DNA of 64,000 bases from Roseovarius faecimaris. GTDB taxonomy: Bacteria; Pseudomonadota; Alphaproteobacteria; Rhodobacterales; Rhodobacteraceae. The stretch is taken from contig NZ_CP034348.1 in NCBI RefSeq assembly GCF_009762325.1, positions 1,990,501-2,054,500 on the forward strand, read 5' to 3'. The number at the start of each line of letters is the position of its first letter. The first letter of the stretch is position 1. A program made the position numbers and the translations under genes. This document shows positions 9,432 through 17,900 of the stretch, one piece after another. Below the pieces are notes generated by a model that made no database searches, was not told where the DNA came from, and saw nothing but the letters and a program-made list of their open reading frames with translations.

Positions 9432-9755
9432 ATGAACCTGCCCCCGAAAGTCACCGACCGTGCTTTTGAGCAACTCGCCGCCATCGGTGCGGGCAATCAG
9501 GGCCAGGCACTGCGTGTGGCCGTCGAAGGCGGCGGGTGTTCGGGCTTTCAGTACGAGATCAAGCTGGATGAACCGGCCGAGGATGACCTGATCCTGGAAG
9601 GTAGCGGCGAGAAAGTCGTCGTCGACGCGGTCTCCCTGCCATTCCTTGCCGGGGCCACCATCGACTATACACAGGAACTCATCGGCGCACGGTTCGTGAT
9701 CGACAATCCGAACGCCTCCAGTTCCTGCGGCTGCGGCACATCCTTTTCGATGTAA
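9432..9755 (+). CDS. erpA: A-type iron-sulfur cluster carrier, ErpA-like
   Basis: This small (107 aa) HesB/IscA-fold protein receives and delivers [Fe-S] clusters to apo-enzymes. The three ligand cysteines are present: Cys36 in VEGGGCSGFQY and Cys99/Cys101 in SSSCGCGTSF. The TIDYTQELIGARFVIDNPNA segment is close to ErpA-type proteins. I set the start at ATG 9432; an upstream in-frame start would run into the dgt promoter. The window carries a second A-type protein at 56377, of the IscA/SufA kind. Assignment as ErpA is by resemblance only. Confidence 0.9.
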   Translation: MNLPPKVTDRAFEQLAAIGAGNQGQALRVAVEGGGCSGFQYEIKLDEPAEDDLILEGSGEKVVVDAVSLPFLAGATIDYTQELIGARFVIDNPNASSSCGCGTSFSM

Positions 9756-9806
9756 CTTGCATGCCCCCGCTCCCTGCGCGATAGAGAAACCGCGGGAGGG
9801 GCCACC

Positions 9807-10589
9807 ATGAAAATCGCCAGTTTCAACATCAACGGCATCAAGGCGCGGATAGGCGCGCTTTCGGATTGGCTCGACGAGGCGCAGCCTGATGTGGCGGTGT
9901 TGCAGGAGATCAAGTCGATCGACGAAAACTTCCCCCGCGAGATCTTCGAAGACAAGGGCTATGTGGTTGAAACCCATGGTCAAAAAAGCTTCAACGGCGT
10001 AGCGATCCTGTCGAAACATCCGCTGGAGGACGTGACCCGCGGCCTGCCCGGCGATGACGAGGACGAACAGGCCCGCTGGATCGAAGCCACCGTGATGGGC
10101 GACACCACCGCCTGCCGTATCTGCGGCCTCTACCTGCCCAATGGCAACCCGGCGCCCGGGCCGAAATATGACTACAAGCTCGCCTGGATGGAGCGGCTCC
10201 ATGCCCGCGCCCGGGACCTGCTGGCCAGCGAAGAACCGGCCCTGATGGCCGGTGACTATAACATCATCCCCCAGGACGAGGACGCCAAACGCCCCGAGGC
10301 CTGGACCGAGGATGCGCTTGCCCGCCCCGAAAGCCGCGCCGCGTTCCGCCGGATCGTCAACCTGGGCTTCACCGACGCCTTCCGCGCGCGCCATCAGGGG
10401 CCGGGGCATTATTCCTTCTGGGATTATCAGGCAGGAGCCTGGAATCGCGATGACGGCATCCGCATCGACCATTTTCTGCTCACTCCGCAGACCGCCGATC
10501 TGATGAACGATTGCCAGATCGACAAGGCGGTGCGCGGCCGCGAAAAACCCTCGGATCACGTACCGATCTGGGTCGACCTTTCCCTTTAA
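9807..10589 (+). CDS. xth: exodeoxyribonuclease III (AP endonuclease)
   Basis: A Mg-dependent exonuclease and AP endonuclease of base-excision repair. The 260-aa protein starts MKIASFNINGIKARI. It carries VLQEIKS (metal-binding Glu near residue 34), MAGDYNIIPQDEDAK (active-site Asp and Asn), RIDHFLLT, and the terminal SDHVPIWVDL with the catalytic His. It follows the Fe-S carrier gene by about 50 bases on the same strand. Two AT-rich hairpins separate it from the convergent monooxygenase. Confidence 0.96.
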   Translation: MKIASFNINGIKARIGALSDWLDEAQPDVAVLQEIKSIDENFPREIFEDKGYVVETHGQKSFNGVAILSKHPLEDVTRGLPGDDEDEQARWIEATVMGDTTACRICGLYLPNGNPAPGPKYDYKLAWMERLHARARDLLASEEPALMAGDYNIIPQDEDAKRPEAWTEDALARPESRAAFRRIVNLGFTDAFRARHQGPGHYSFWDYQAGAWNRDDGIRIDHFLLTPQTADLMNDCQIDKAVRGREKPSDHVPIWVDLSL

Positions 10590-10597
10590 GAGCACCT

Positions 10598-10641
10598 TGG
10601 AAAATGTTCATTTTCCAGCCTAAATTCTGATCCAGAATTTA
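10598..10641. terminator. two back-to-back AT-rich hairpins between convergent genes
   Basis: First hairpin: TGGAAAATG (10598-10606), loop TT, CATTTTCCA (10609-10617). Second: TAAATTCTG (10621-10629), loop ATC, CAGAATTTA (10633-10641). Both stems are perfect. They lie between xth and the convergent monooxygenase, whose stop codon (10639-10641) is inside the second stem. They probably end transcription from both sides, although the stems are unusually AT-rich for this genome. Confidence 0.6.
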
Positions 10642-11790
10642 GCCCCGCGTCACGTCGTGGTTATAAAGCCAGTCGAACTTGCGCAAGATCTGCATCGGCG
10701 CCAGCATCCCGCCCAGCCGCAGCGCCGTATGTGCCGCAAACCGCAGCGGCGGAAAGGCCAGGTGATATTTCCACGCATTGCCATTGGCCGCCTCGATCAC
10801 CCGGCAGGCCCGCATTCTGCGCCGGGACTGATAGGCCTCCAGCCCCTCGGCCACCGTGCCGGACCGCTCCAGCGCATCCGCCAGAACCCAGGCATCCTCC
10901 AGCGCCAGGTTGGCCCCCTGCGCCAGAAACGGCAGCGTCGGATGTGCCGCATCACCCAGAATCGCCACCCCGTCCGAATGCCACAGCGGCGCCACCTCAT
11001 GCCGGGAAAGCCCCCAGAGATTCACCTCATTCACCCGCTCCAGCACCGCGCGCAGTTCGGGCGCAAACCCGGCAAAGCTTTCGCGCAGACTGTCCGGATC
11101 ATCCTTCTGGCTCCAGCTTTCCTCCACCCAGGCGTCGCGTTCCTCCACGGCCACCACATTCAGGATCGACCCATCGCGCAGCGGATAGACCACCGCATGC
11201 CGGTGGGGGCCCATATAGACCCGCACCTCTTCCGGCTGGTTGCCGAAATTGGGCACGATCGCGCGCCATGCGACCTGCCCGGTAAAGAATGGCTCTTGCG
11301 TCGGGCAAAGCGCCGGGCGCACGCGGCTGTGCAGCCCGTCCGCCCCGACGATCAGATCGGCGTGCCGCTCATCGCCATTGGCCAGCCGCACGCACGCCCG
11401 GTCGCCTGCATCCACCTCTTTCACCTTCTGCAAAAGGCGGATCTTCACCCCGGCCGCCCGCGCCCCTTCGGCCAGTATGTCAATCAGATCGGCCCGGTGA
11501 ACAAAGAGAAACCCGTCGCCGCCCTGCTGTGTCAGGTCCAGCCGCAGCACCTCGGATTTGCGGTAATCCCGCAGCGATACCGCCCGCGCCCGCACCGACC
11601 GCGCGGCCACCTGCTCGCTCAGGCCCAACGCGCGCAGCACGGCAAACCCATTGGGGCTGATCTGCAGGCCCGCGCCCACCTCGGTGATCGCTTCGGCCTG
11701 TTCCAGCAGGGTCACATCGGCCCCGCGCAGCGCCAGCGCCCGCGCCGCCGCCAGCCCGCCGATCCCGGCGCCGATCACAAGAATGGACAT
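10639..11790 (-). CDS. FAD-dependent aromatic-ring monooxygenase, salicylate-hydroxylase-like
   Basis: A group A flavoprotein monooxygenase of about 383 aa. The N-terminal Rossmann motif is MSILVIGAGIGGLAAARAL, the middle DG motif is ADLIVGADGLHSRVRPAL, and the FAD-ribityl GD motif is GDAAHPTLPFLAQGANLALEDA. Its closest kinds are salicylate and 3-hydroxybenzoate hydroxylases; the substrate cannot be told from sequence. I placed the start at ATG 11790 so that the protein begins at the FAD motif; ATG 11802 is also possible. No catabolic genes lie nearby, so a housekeeping or orphan role is likely. Confidence 0.88.
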   Translation of the reverse strand: MSILVIGAGIGGLAAARALALRGADVTLLEQAEAITEVGAGLQISPNGFAVLRALGLSEQVAARSVRARAVSLRDYRKSEVLRLDLTQQGGDGFLFVHRADLIDILAEGARAAGVKIRLLQKVKEVDAGDRACVRLANGDERHADLIVGADGLHSRVRPALCPTQEPFFTGQVAWRAIVPNFGNQPEEVRVYMGPHRHAVVYPLRDGSILNVVAVEERDAWVEESWSQKDDPDSLRESFAGFAPELRAVLERVNEVNLWGLSRHEVAPLWHSDGVAILGDAAHPTLPFLAQGANLALEDAWVLADALERSGTVAEGLEAYQSRRRMRACRVIEAANGNAWKYHLAFPPLRFAAHTALRLGGMLAPMQILRKFDWLYNHDVTRG

Positions 11791-11874
11791 GTCCCGTACC
11801 ATTCCCCAGTGATGAAACGAAAAACGCCGGAGCGGAAGCCCCGGCGTCATGAAATCGTGTCACTCAGGCGGCGA

Positions 11875-12297
11875 TCAATCGTCGCGGTGGACCTTTTCGC
11901 GGCGCTCGTGGCGCTCCTGGGCCTCCAGGCTCATCGTCGCGATCGGGCGCGCATCCAGCCGTTTCAGGCTGATCGGCTCTCCGGTCACTTCGCAGTAACC
12001 ATATTCGCCTTCGTCGATCCGGCGCAGCGCCGCGTCGATCTTGGCCACCAGTTTGCGCTGACGGTCCCGGGTGCGCAGCTCCAGCGCGCGGTCGGTCTCT
12101 TCGCTTGCGCGGTCGGCCACATCGGGAATGGCCCGCGTGCCGTCCTGCAGCCCCTCGATCGTGTCGCGGCTGCCTTCGATCAGTTCGTTTTTCCAATTGA
12201 TCAGCTTGCGGCGAAAATACTCAAGCTGGCGTTCGTTCATAAATGGTTCGTCTTCTGCCGGCTGATAATCATCAGGCAGGAATAGTTCGACTTTCAT
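11875..12297 (-). CDS. dksA: DksA-family RNA polymerase regulator with a single zinc-site cysteine
   Basis: DksA enters the secondary channel of RNA polymerase and works with ppGpp to adjust rRNA and amino-acid promoters. The 140-aa protein has the helical coiled coil (FMNERQLEYFRRKLINWKNEL and later) and the C-terminal globular part. The classical four-cysteine zinc finger is reduced to one Cys: YGYCEVTGEP then ATMSLEAQERHE, that is Cys, Thr, Ser, Ala at the four positions. Such DksA proteins are known in Rhodobacter. ATG 12297 follows GAGGGAGCGGAC; longer starts add residues not seen in the family. Confidence 0.93.
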   Translation of the reverse strand: MKVELFLPDDYQPAEDEPFMNERQLEYFRRKLINWKNELIEGSRDTIEGLQDGTRAIPDVADRASEETDRALELRTRDRQRKLVAKIDAALRRIDEGEYGYCEVTGEPISLKRLDARPIATMSLEAQERHERREKVHRDD

Positions 12298-12489
12298 GTC
12301 CGCTCCCTCTTCAAGGGTTGCGTTTGCCATGACCTTCTCCTCAGACATCTGGCACGCCCCTGGCGCTTCAACTACACCCGCATCAGACGATTGTCACTAG
12401 GCAATCACGCAGCATTGATGTGTTTTCTTTGAGACGGTAGGGTGCGCCCGATCCGAGAGCGACCTGCATCAAAAACAGAGTGAAAAAAT

Positions 12490-13329
12490 ATGAAATTCCA
12501 AGGCACTGACACCTATGTTGCCACCGATGATCTGAAGATCGCCGTGAACGCGGCGGTCACGCTGGAGCGTCCGCTCTTGGTGAAGGGAGAGCCCGGCACC
12601 GGCAAAACCGAGCTTGCCCGGCAGGTCGCCGATGCGCTGGGGCTGCCGATGCTGGAATGGAACATCAAATCCACCACCAAGGCGCAGCAGGGGCTTTATG
12701 AATATGACGCCGTCTCGCGCCTACGCGACAGCCAGCTGGGCGACGAACGGGTGCATGATGTGCGCAACTACATCAAGAAAGGCAAACTCTGGCAGGCCTT
12801 CGAGGCGGAACAAAAGATCGTGCTTCTGATCGACGAGATCGACAAGGCCGATATCGAGTTTCCCAACGACCTTCTGCAAGAGCTCGACAAGATGGAGTTC
12901 CATGTCTACGAAACCGGCGAGACCGTGCGCGCCGCGCACCGCCCGATCGTCATCATCACCTCGAATAACGAAAAAGAGCTGCCCGACGCCTTCCTGCGGC
13001 GCTGCTTTTTTCACTATATCCGCTTCCCCGACATGGAGACGATGCGCCAGATCGTCGAGGTGCATCACCCGGGCCTGAAAGAGCAGCTTCTGACCACCGC
13101 TCTCACCCAGTTCTACGAGATCCGCGACCAGGCCGGCCTGAAGAAAAAACCGTCGACCTCCGAAGTGCTCGACTGGCTCAAGCTGATCCTGGCCGAAGAC
13201 CTCACCGCCGAGGATCTGCGCCGCGACGGGGCCGATGCCCTGCCCAGGCTGCACGGGGCGCTTTTGAAGAACGAGCAGGATGTGCATCTGTTCGAGCGGC
13301 TGGCTTTCATGGCGCGCCGCCAGCGATAG
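12490..13329 (+). CDS. MoxR-family AAA+ ATPase
   Basis: MoxR ATPases act as chaperones that insert metals or assemble complexes, usually with a partner VWA-domain protein. Walker A is GEPGTGKT (residues 33-40), Walker B is IVLLIDEIDKAD (about 112-123), sensor 1 is IIITSNNEKELP, and the arginine finger region is DAFLRRCFFHYI. The length of 279 aa is typical. A VWA protein of the matching type lies 1.8 kb downstream on the same strand, but a strong terminator and two other genes stand between them. It is divergent from dksA. Confidence 0.93.
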   Translation: MKFQGTDTYVATDDLKIAVNAAVTLERPLLVKGEPGTGKTELARQVADALGLPMLEWNIKSTTKAQQGLYEYDAVSRLRDSQLGDERVHDVRNYIKKGKLWQAFEAEQKIVLLIDEIDKADIEFPNDLLQELDKMEFHVYETGETVRAAHRPIVIITSNNEKELPDAFLRRCFFHYIRFPDMETMRQIVEVHHPGLKEQLLTTALTQFYEIRDQAGLKKKPSTSEVLDWLKLILAEDLTAEDLRRDGADALPRLHGALLKNEQDVHLFERLAFMARRQR

Positions 13330-13408
13330 CGCGCCATACGGGACCGTCGGTGTTACATCAACGACTCAGTCCAGCCCTTTGTTATTGCGAACGTAAATGG
13401 AACATGAA

Positions 13409-13445
13409 GGCCGATTCGCCACAAAAGCGAATCGGCCACATTTTT
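13409..13445 (+). terminator. intrinsic terminator after the MoxR gene
   Basis: An 11-bp perfect stem (GGCCGATTCGC at 13409-13419 and GCGAATCGGCC at 13427-13437) has a 7-base loop and is followed by ACATTTTT. It lies 80 bases after the MoxR stop. It suggests that the downstream DUF2927 gene has its own promoter in the remaining 165 bases. Confidence 0.85.
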
Positions 13446-13610
13446 GCCTTATTTCATCCTTAACGCCGACAGGATGAGCGTTGAAACTCCTCCCGATCCT
13501 GTTTGGGAGACCGGCCCGGTTTTTGCCGATCGCCCCATTGTGACAGGACACCGCCCCTGCGCCCGACCGGTGCCGGAGTTTTTGGTGGGACATGAGTTTT
13601 CGGGGGCCCG

Positions 13611-14978
13611 ATGCGCAAAGTAATACTACCGATCTGCCTTATGCTTGGCGCCTGCGTTGCAGGTGGACCCGCAGAGCAGTCCACCCGGACCGCCACGCAG
13701 ACCGCCAATATCCTGCCTGTGATGAAGGCGTTTTCCGCCCCGCGCCCGGTGCCGCCCTCGCGGTCCAACCGCGACATTCACCGCGATTTCATGGAGCTCG
13801 TCTTTCAGCTCGAATCCGGGCGCGCGCTGACCACTTTCACCCGGTTCGAAGGCCCGATCACCGTCCGCGTGACGGGCAATCCGCCGCCCAATCTTGGCCC
13901 TGACCTGAACCGCCTGATGCACCGGTTGCGCACCGAGGCCGGGATCGAGATAGACCGCATATCGGGCCCCTATGCCAATATCACCATCCAGGCCGTCAGC
14001 CGTGCCGATATCCGGCGCCACCTGCCCAAGGCCGCCTGTTTCGTGGTGCCCAATATCTCGGACCTGTCCGAATATCGCATGGCCAAGCGCGGCCGCACCA
14101 CCAACTGGAGCAGCCTCAAGAAACGCGAAAAACTCGCGATTTTCCTGCCCAACGATGCCAGCCCGCAAGAGGTACGCGATTGCCTGCACGAAGAGCTGGC
14201 CCAGGCGATTGGCCCGCTCAATGACCTCTACCGCCTGCCCGATTCCGTTTTCAACGACGACAACGTGCACACCGTCCTGACCGGTTTCGACATGCTGATC
14301 CTGCGCGCCTATTACGCGCCCGAATTGCATAACGGCATGACCCGCGGTCAGGTGGCCGCGCGCCTGCCCGCCATTCTCACCCGCCTGAACCCCGCAGGCG
14401 ATCAGGTCGCCCCGCGCCACCTGCCCCCCACACCGCGCGCCTGGATCAGGGCCGTGCAAACCGCTCTCGGGCCGGGCGCCCGTCCGGCGCAGCGCCGTGC
14501 CGCGGCGAACGAGGCCGTGAAAATCGCCCAGGCGATGGGCTGGACCGATCACCGCCGCGCCTTCAGCCATTTTGCCCTTGGCCGTCTCAGCCAGGGCTCG
14601 GACCCGGCGCTGGCCCGTGCCCATTTCGGGCTGGCCGACAAATTCTATCGTCAGACCCCCGGCACCGCGCTGCACCAGGCCTATGCCGCCTCGCATCTGG
14701 CGGCCCACGCCATCAGCCGCGGCCAGGGTGAAGAGGCGCTGGCCCGCATCGCCCCGCATATCGCCACCGCCGAACGGCACGAGAACGCCGCCCTTCTCGC
14801 CACGCTTCTGATGCTGCGCGCCGAGGCGCTCGACCTCACCGGCCGCGTCTCCGAAGCACAGGCAGTACGTATGGACAGTCTGGGCTGGGCGCGTTACGGG
14901 TTCGGGGCGGATTGGGCGGTGCGCGCGAAGCTGCGCGAAATCTCATCGCTCTCCCCGCTCAAAGGACCAAACGGGTGA
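13611..14978 (+). CDS. DUF2927 domain-containing lipoprotein
   Basis: The 455-aa protein opens with a lipoprotein signal (MRKVILPICLMLGAC; lipobox LGAC, Cys15). A DUF2927 domain covers about residues 55-260 and includes HRDFMELVFQLESGR, ITVRVTG, CFVVPNISDL, DCLHEELAQAIGPLNDLYRLPDSVFNDDNVHTVLTGFDMLILR. The HEEL...Q segment recalls a metallopeptidase-like helix, but I do not see a full zinc site. The rest (about 300-440) looks like TPR-type helices. The function is unknown. It is followed after three bases by a 55-aa membrane protein and then the VWA gene. Confidence 0.85.
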   Translation: MRKVILPICLMLGACVAGGPAEQSTRTATQTANILPVMKAFSAPRPVPPSRSNRDIHRDFMELVFQLESGRALTTFTRFEGPITVRVTGNPPPNLGPDLNRLMHRLRTEAGIEIDRISGPYANITIQAVSRADIRRHLPKAACFVVPNISDLSEYRMAKRGRTTNWSSLKKREKLAIFLPNDASPQEVRDCLHEELAQAIGPLNDLYRLPDSVFNDDNVHTVLTGFDMLILRAYYAPELHNGMTRGQVAARLPAILTRLNPAGDQVAPRHLPPTPRAWIRAVQTALGPGARPAQRRAAANEAVKIAQAMGWTDHRRAFSHFALGRLSQGSDPALARAHFGLADKFYRQTPGTALHQAYAASHLAAHAISRGQGEEALARIAPHIATAERHENAALLATLLMLRAEALDLTGRVSEAQAVRMDSLGWARYGFGADWAVRAKLREISSLSPLKGPNG

Positions 14979-14981
14979 GCT

Positions 14982-15149
14982 ATGATCGTTCTATTTGGGG
15001 CACTTCTGGGCGCTGTCACCGGCGGCCTTATCGCCCGTCGCCGCAAGGGCAAAACCGCTGACATCCTGCAATATGCCTTTGTTTATGCGCTGATCTTCGC
15101 GCTGGCGGGCCTGTTCGTGACGCTGATGATTCACCGCGCCTCGGTGTAA
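14982..15149 (+). CDS. small membrane protein, 55 aa
   Basis: This short gene encodes two likely transmembrane helices separated by a basic loop: MIVLFGALLGAVTGGLIA, then RRRKGKTAD, then YAFVYALIFALAGLFVTLMI. Start and stop fit snugly, three bases after the DUF2927 stop and four before the VWA start, so the three genes are probably co-transcribed and translationally coupled. I recall similar small proteins in this position in other Rhodobacterales. The function is unknown. Confidence 0.8.
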   Translation: MIVLFGALLGAVTGGLIARRRKGKTADILQYAFVYALIFALAGLFVTLMIHRASV

Positions 15150-15153
15150 CGCG

Positions 15154-16338
15154 ATGTTCCTGCCCTTTTTCGAAAGCCTTCGGAAAACCGGCGTGCCCGT
15201 GAGCTTGCGCGAATACCTCACCTTTCTTGAGGCGATGAGCGCGGGCCTCGTGACCTATGATATCGAGGGGTTCTACTACCTCGCCCGCTCCGCCATGGTC
15301 AAAGACGAGCGTATGATCGACCGGTTCGACCGCGCCTTTGCCGAGGCCTTCAAGGGGCTGGAAAGCATCAGCGCCGATCAGGTGCTGGAGGCGGTCGATC
15401 TGCCCCGCGAATGGCTGGAAAAGATGGCCGAAAAGCACCTCACCCCCGAGGAGAAAGCCGAGATCGAGGCGCTTGGCGGGTTTGACAAGCTGATGGAGAC
15501 GCTCAAAGAGCGCCTGAAAGAACAGCAAGGCCGCCATCAGGGCGGCAACAAGTGGATCGGCACGGCGGGCACCTCGCCTTTCGGGGCCTATGGCTACAAC
15601 CCCGAAGGCGTGCGCATCGGACAGGACAAATCCCGCCACCAGCGCGCCGTGAAGGTCTGGGACAAGCGCGAGTTCCGCAATCTCGACGACACGGTCGAGC
15701 TGGGCACGCGCAACATCAAGGTGGCGCTGAAACGCCTGCGCCAATGGGCGCGCACCGGCGCCGAGGAAGAGCTTGACCTCGACGGTACGATCCGCGCCAC
15801 GGCCGAGCATGGATACCTTGACGTGCAGACGCGCCCTGAGCGGCACAATGCCGTGAAGGTGGTGATGTTCCTCGACGCCGGCGGCTCGATGGACCCGCAT
15901 GTCAAAGTGGTCGAAGAGCTGTTTTCAGCCGCGCGGTCCGAGTTCAAACATCTCGAATATTACTATTTCCACAACTGCCTTTACGAAGGTGTGTGGCGCG
16001 ACAACCGCCGCCGCTGGAACGAGGTGACGCCGACCTGGGAGGTGTTCAACACCTACGGGCCGGATTACAAATGCATCTTCGTGGGCGACGCCAGCATGTC
16101 GCCTTATGAAATCGCCTATCCCGGCGGCGCCAATGAGCACTGGAACGAAGAGGCGGGCCATGTCTGGCTTCAGCGTGCGCGCGCGAACTGGCCCGCGCAT
16201 CTATGGATCAATCCGATCCCCGAAAGCCATTGGGGCTACACCCAGTCAATCGGCATGATCCATGAAATATTCGAGGGCCAGATGGTCCCGATGACGCTCG
16301 CCGGGTTGGAAAAGGGCATGAAGGCGCTGGTGCGCTAG
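15154..16338 (+). CDS. VWA domain-containing protein (CoxE-like), MoxR partner
   Basis: The 394-aa protein has an N-terminal helical part (MFLPFFESLRKTGVPVSLREYLTFLEAM, cut here to its core) and a C-terminal von Willebrand A domain. The MIDAS region reads VVMFLDAGGSMDP, with D-x-G-x-S rather than the classical D-x-S-x-S, which is usual for this CoxE-like family. Later blocks are CIFVGDASMSPYEI and SIGMIHEIFEGQMVPMTL. These proteins work with MoxR ATPases in metal insertion or complex maturation. The MoxR gene at 12490 is its probable partner. Confidence 0.92.
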   Translation: MFLPFFESLRKTGVPVSLREYLTFLEAMSAGLVTYDIEGFYYLARSAMVKDERMIDRFDRAFAEAFKGLESISADQVLEAVDLPREWLEKMAEKHLTPEEKAEIEALGGFDKLMETLKERLKEQQGRHQGGNKWIGTAGTSPFGAYGYNPEGVRIGQDKSRHQRAVKVWDKREFRNLDDTVELGTRNIKVALKRLRQWARTGAEEELDLDGTIRATAEHGYLDVQTRPERHNAVKVVMFLDAGGSMDPHVKVVEELFSAARSEFKHLEYYYFHNCLYEGVWRDNRRRWNEVTPTWEVFNTYGPDYKCIFVGDASMSPYEIAYPGGANEHWNEEAGHVWLQRARANWPAHLWINPIPESHWGYTQSIGMIHEIFEGQMVPMTLAGLEKGMKALVR

Positions 16339-16448
16339 GTCTTGCACTGTTTGCCTTGCGGCAGTGCGATTTCTGCTTTGCGGTACGAAACTGCCTTTCG
16401 CTGCGGCTGCTACAATGTCAGCTCACCATGGCTCAACCGACAAACGGT

Positions 16449-16934
16449 TCAAAGCCGCATGGACATTTCGTGCCAAATCATTCCTCCATGATCAGAGGTT
16501 GATGGATGAAGATAGCTGTAGCCAAATTTCCGATAAAGCGGGACGTGATGCTCTTTGCACATTAGGTAAATCGCGGATTTGCCCATATTTCTCATGCGGT
16601 CGACGAATTCAGTCATCAATGCCCGCGATAGGCCTGTCCCCTGTTGCGCAGGATCTACGACGACAGACATGATGACGACATTTGGTGCATCGGGGTCATG
16701 CCCCACAAGCTCTTTAAACTCCTCATCAGACATTTCGACTTAATGGGCACATCCGCAATTGATAAAGCTTACGATCTCGCCTTGTTCCTCAAGAATGAGG
16801 AAACCATCGGGATAGACTTCGATCCTTTTGGATATCTTTTCGAGGGTTGCTGCTTCGTCGCCTTCATAGGCAGCAATTTCAATCTCAAAGCATCGCTGTG
16901 CGTCGGATTGTCGGGCATTTCGGAACTTGCTCAT
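16449..16934 (-). pseudogene. GNAT-family N-acetyltransferase interrupted by an in-frame stop
   Basis: Read from ATG 16934, the frame encodes MSKFRNARQSDAQRCFEIE and ends after 64 residues (INCGCAH) at TAA, 16740-16742. The same frame then continues through VEMSDEEFKELVGHDPDAPN, VVDPAQQGTGLSRALMTEF and HVPLYRKFGYSYLHPS to 16449. Joined, the 160-residue sequence is one complete GNAT acetyltransferase with its acetyl-CoA loop in the second half. A single base change could have made the TAA. No frameshift is needed. The region is less GC-rich than its neighbours, which hints at later acquisition. Reinitiation at ATG 16733 is possible but would lack half the fold. Confidence 0.8.
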
Positions 16935-17009
16935 GCACTTACACTATTCGGGTTGGGTCAAGTTGCATAGCCACCATTGGTTGGGCTCGCAGCATTCGGC
17001 ACTTTGGGC

Positions 17010-17831
17010 TCAAAGCGGCCGTTCAGCACCTTCGCCGTCAGCCGCCTGCCCGTCCGCCGCTTCCACCATCAGATGGTAGAGATGCCAGGACGCATGCCCC
17101 AGCAACGGAAGCACCAGAAAAAGCCCCACAAAGGCCGGGATCAGCGCCAGGAAGGTCACCACGGCCACAAAGACCGCCCAGGCCAGCATCGGGCCGGGAT
17201 TGGCCGTGACGGTCTGAAAACTGGTGATCATCGCGGTCACGAAATCCACCTCCCGGTCCAGCAGAAGCGGCAGGCCGATGACGGTGATCATGTAGATGAG
17301 CAGCGCGAAAAGCCCGCCCACGACCGTGCCCACCGCAAGCATGCTCAGCCCCTCTGTGGTGGTATAGACCTCCAGCGAACTGGACACATTGGTCATGGTC
17401 GACAGCCCCAGAAACAGCGCAAAGATCATATGCGCCAAAAAGAACCAAAACAGGAACACCATGATGATGATCGCACACATGGATGGCAACTGGCGGCGCG
17501 ACTGATACAGCACCACCCCCAGGATCCCGTTCCATTCCAGCGGCCAGCCCATCTGCAACCGGTGGCTCACCTCGTAAAGCCCCACCGCCGCGAACGGCCC
17601 GATCAGGGGAAAGCCGACGGCCGCAAAGACCAGCCAGTAACTTTCGCCCGTCACCCAGGTGATCCACAGCATGATCCAGCCGAGCATCACATAAACCGCC
17701 GAAAACAGGATCGCATAGCCCGGCGCGCGGCGCATGTCTGCCCAGCCGCGCCGGAGCGCTTCACCCAGCATCGGCATCTCAATCGCACCCATTGCGGGCA
17801 CCCCAAGCTCTCGTGCGCGTGGTTCCTTCAT
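17010..17831 (-). CDS. DUF2189 integral membrane protein
   Basis: The 273-aa protein has about six hydrophobic helices: [92 protein letters not shown] and [13 protein letters not shown]. The [10 protein letters not shown] ending and EVSHRLQMG loop match DUF2189 proteins. The biochemical role is unknown. ATG 17831 follows GGAGGGAGGCG, a strong ribosome site. It stands alone between the broken GNAT gene and the amidase, on the same strand. Confidence 0.87.
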   Translation of the reverse strand: MKEPRARELGVPAMGAIEMPMLGEALRRGWADMRRAPGYAILFSAVYVMLGWIMLWITWVTGESYWLVFAAVGFPLIGPFAAVGLYEVSHRLQMGWPLEWNGILGVVLYQSRRQLPSMCAIIIMVFLFWFFLAHMIFALFLGLSTMTNVSSSLEVYTTTEGLSMLAVGTVVGGLFALLIYMITVIGLPLLLDREVDFVTAMITSFQTVTANPGPMLAWAVFVAVVTFLALIPAFVGLFLVLPLLGHASWHLYHLMVEAADGQAADGEGAERPL

Positions 17832-17900
17832 CGCCTCCCTCCATGTCCCTCGGGCCAAGCCTAGCGCCGGGGCAATGGAGCGAAAAGATTTATTTTGGAA

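Noticed and set aside
9344..9496. Longer N-terminus for dgt
   Set aside because: It would cover the start of the divergent Fe-S carrier gene and add residues without homology; the conserved part begins near ATG 9343.
13366..13593. Minus-strand frames between the MoxR terminator and the DUF2927 gene
   Set aside because: They cross a strong terminator hairpin, have no ribosome site and no recognisable product. The gap more probably holds the DUF2927 promoter.
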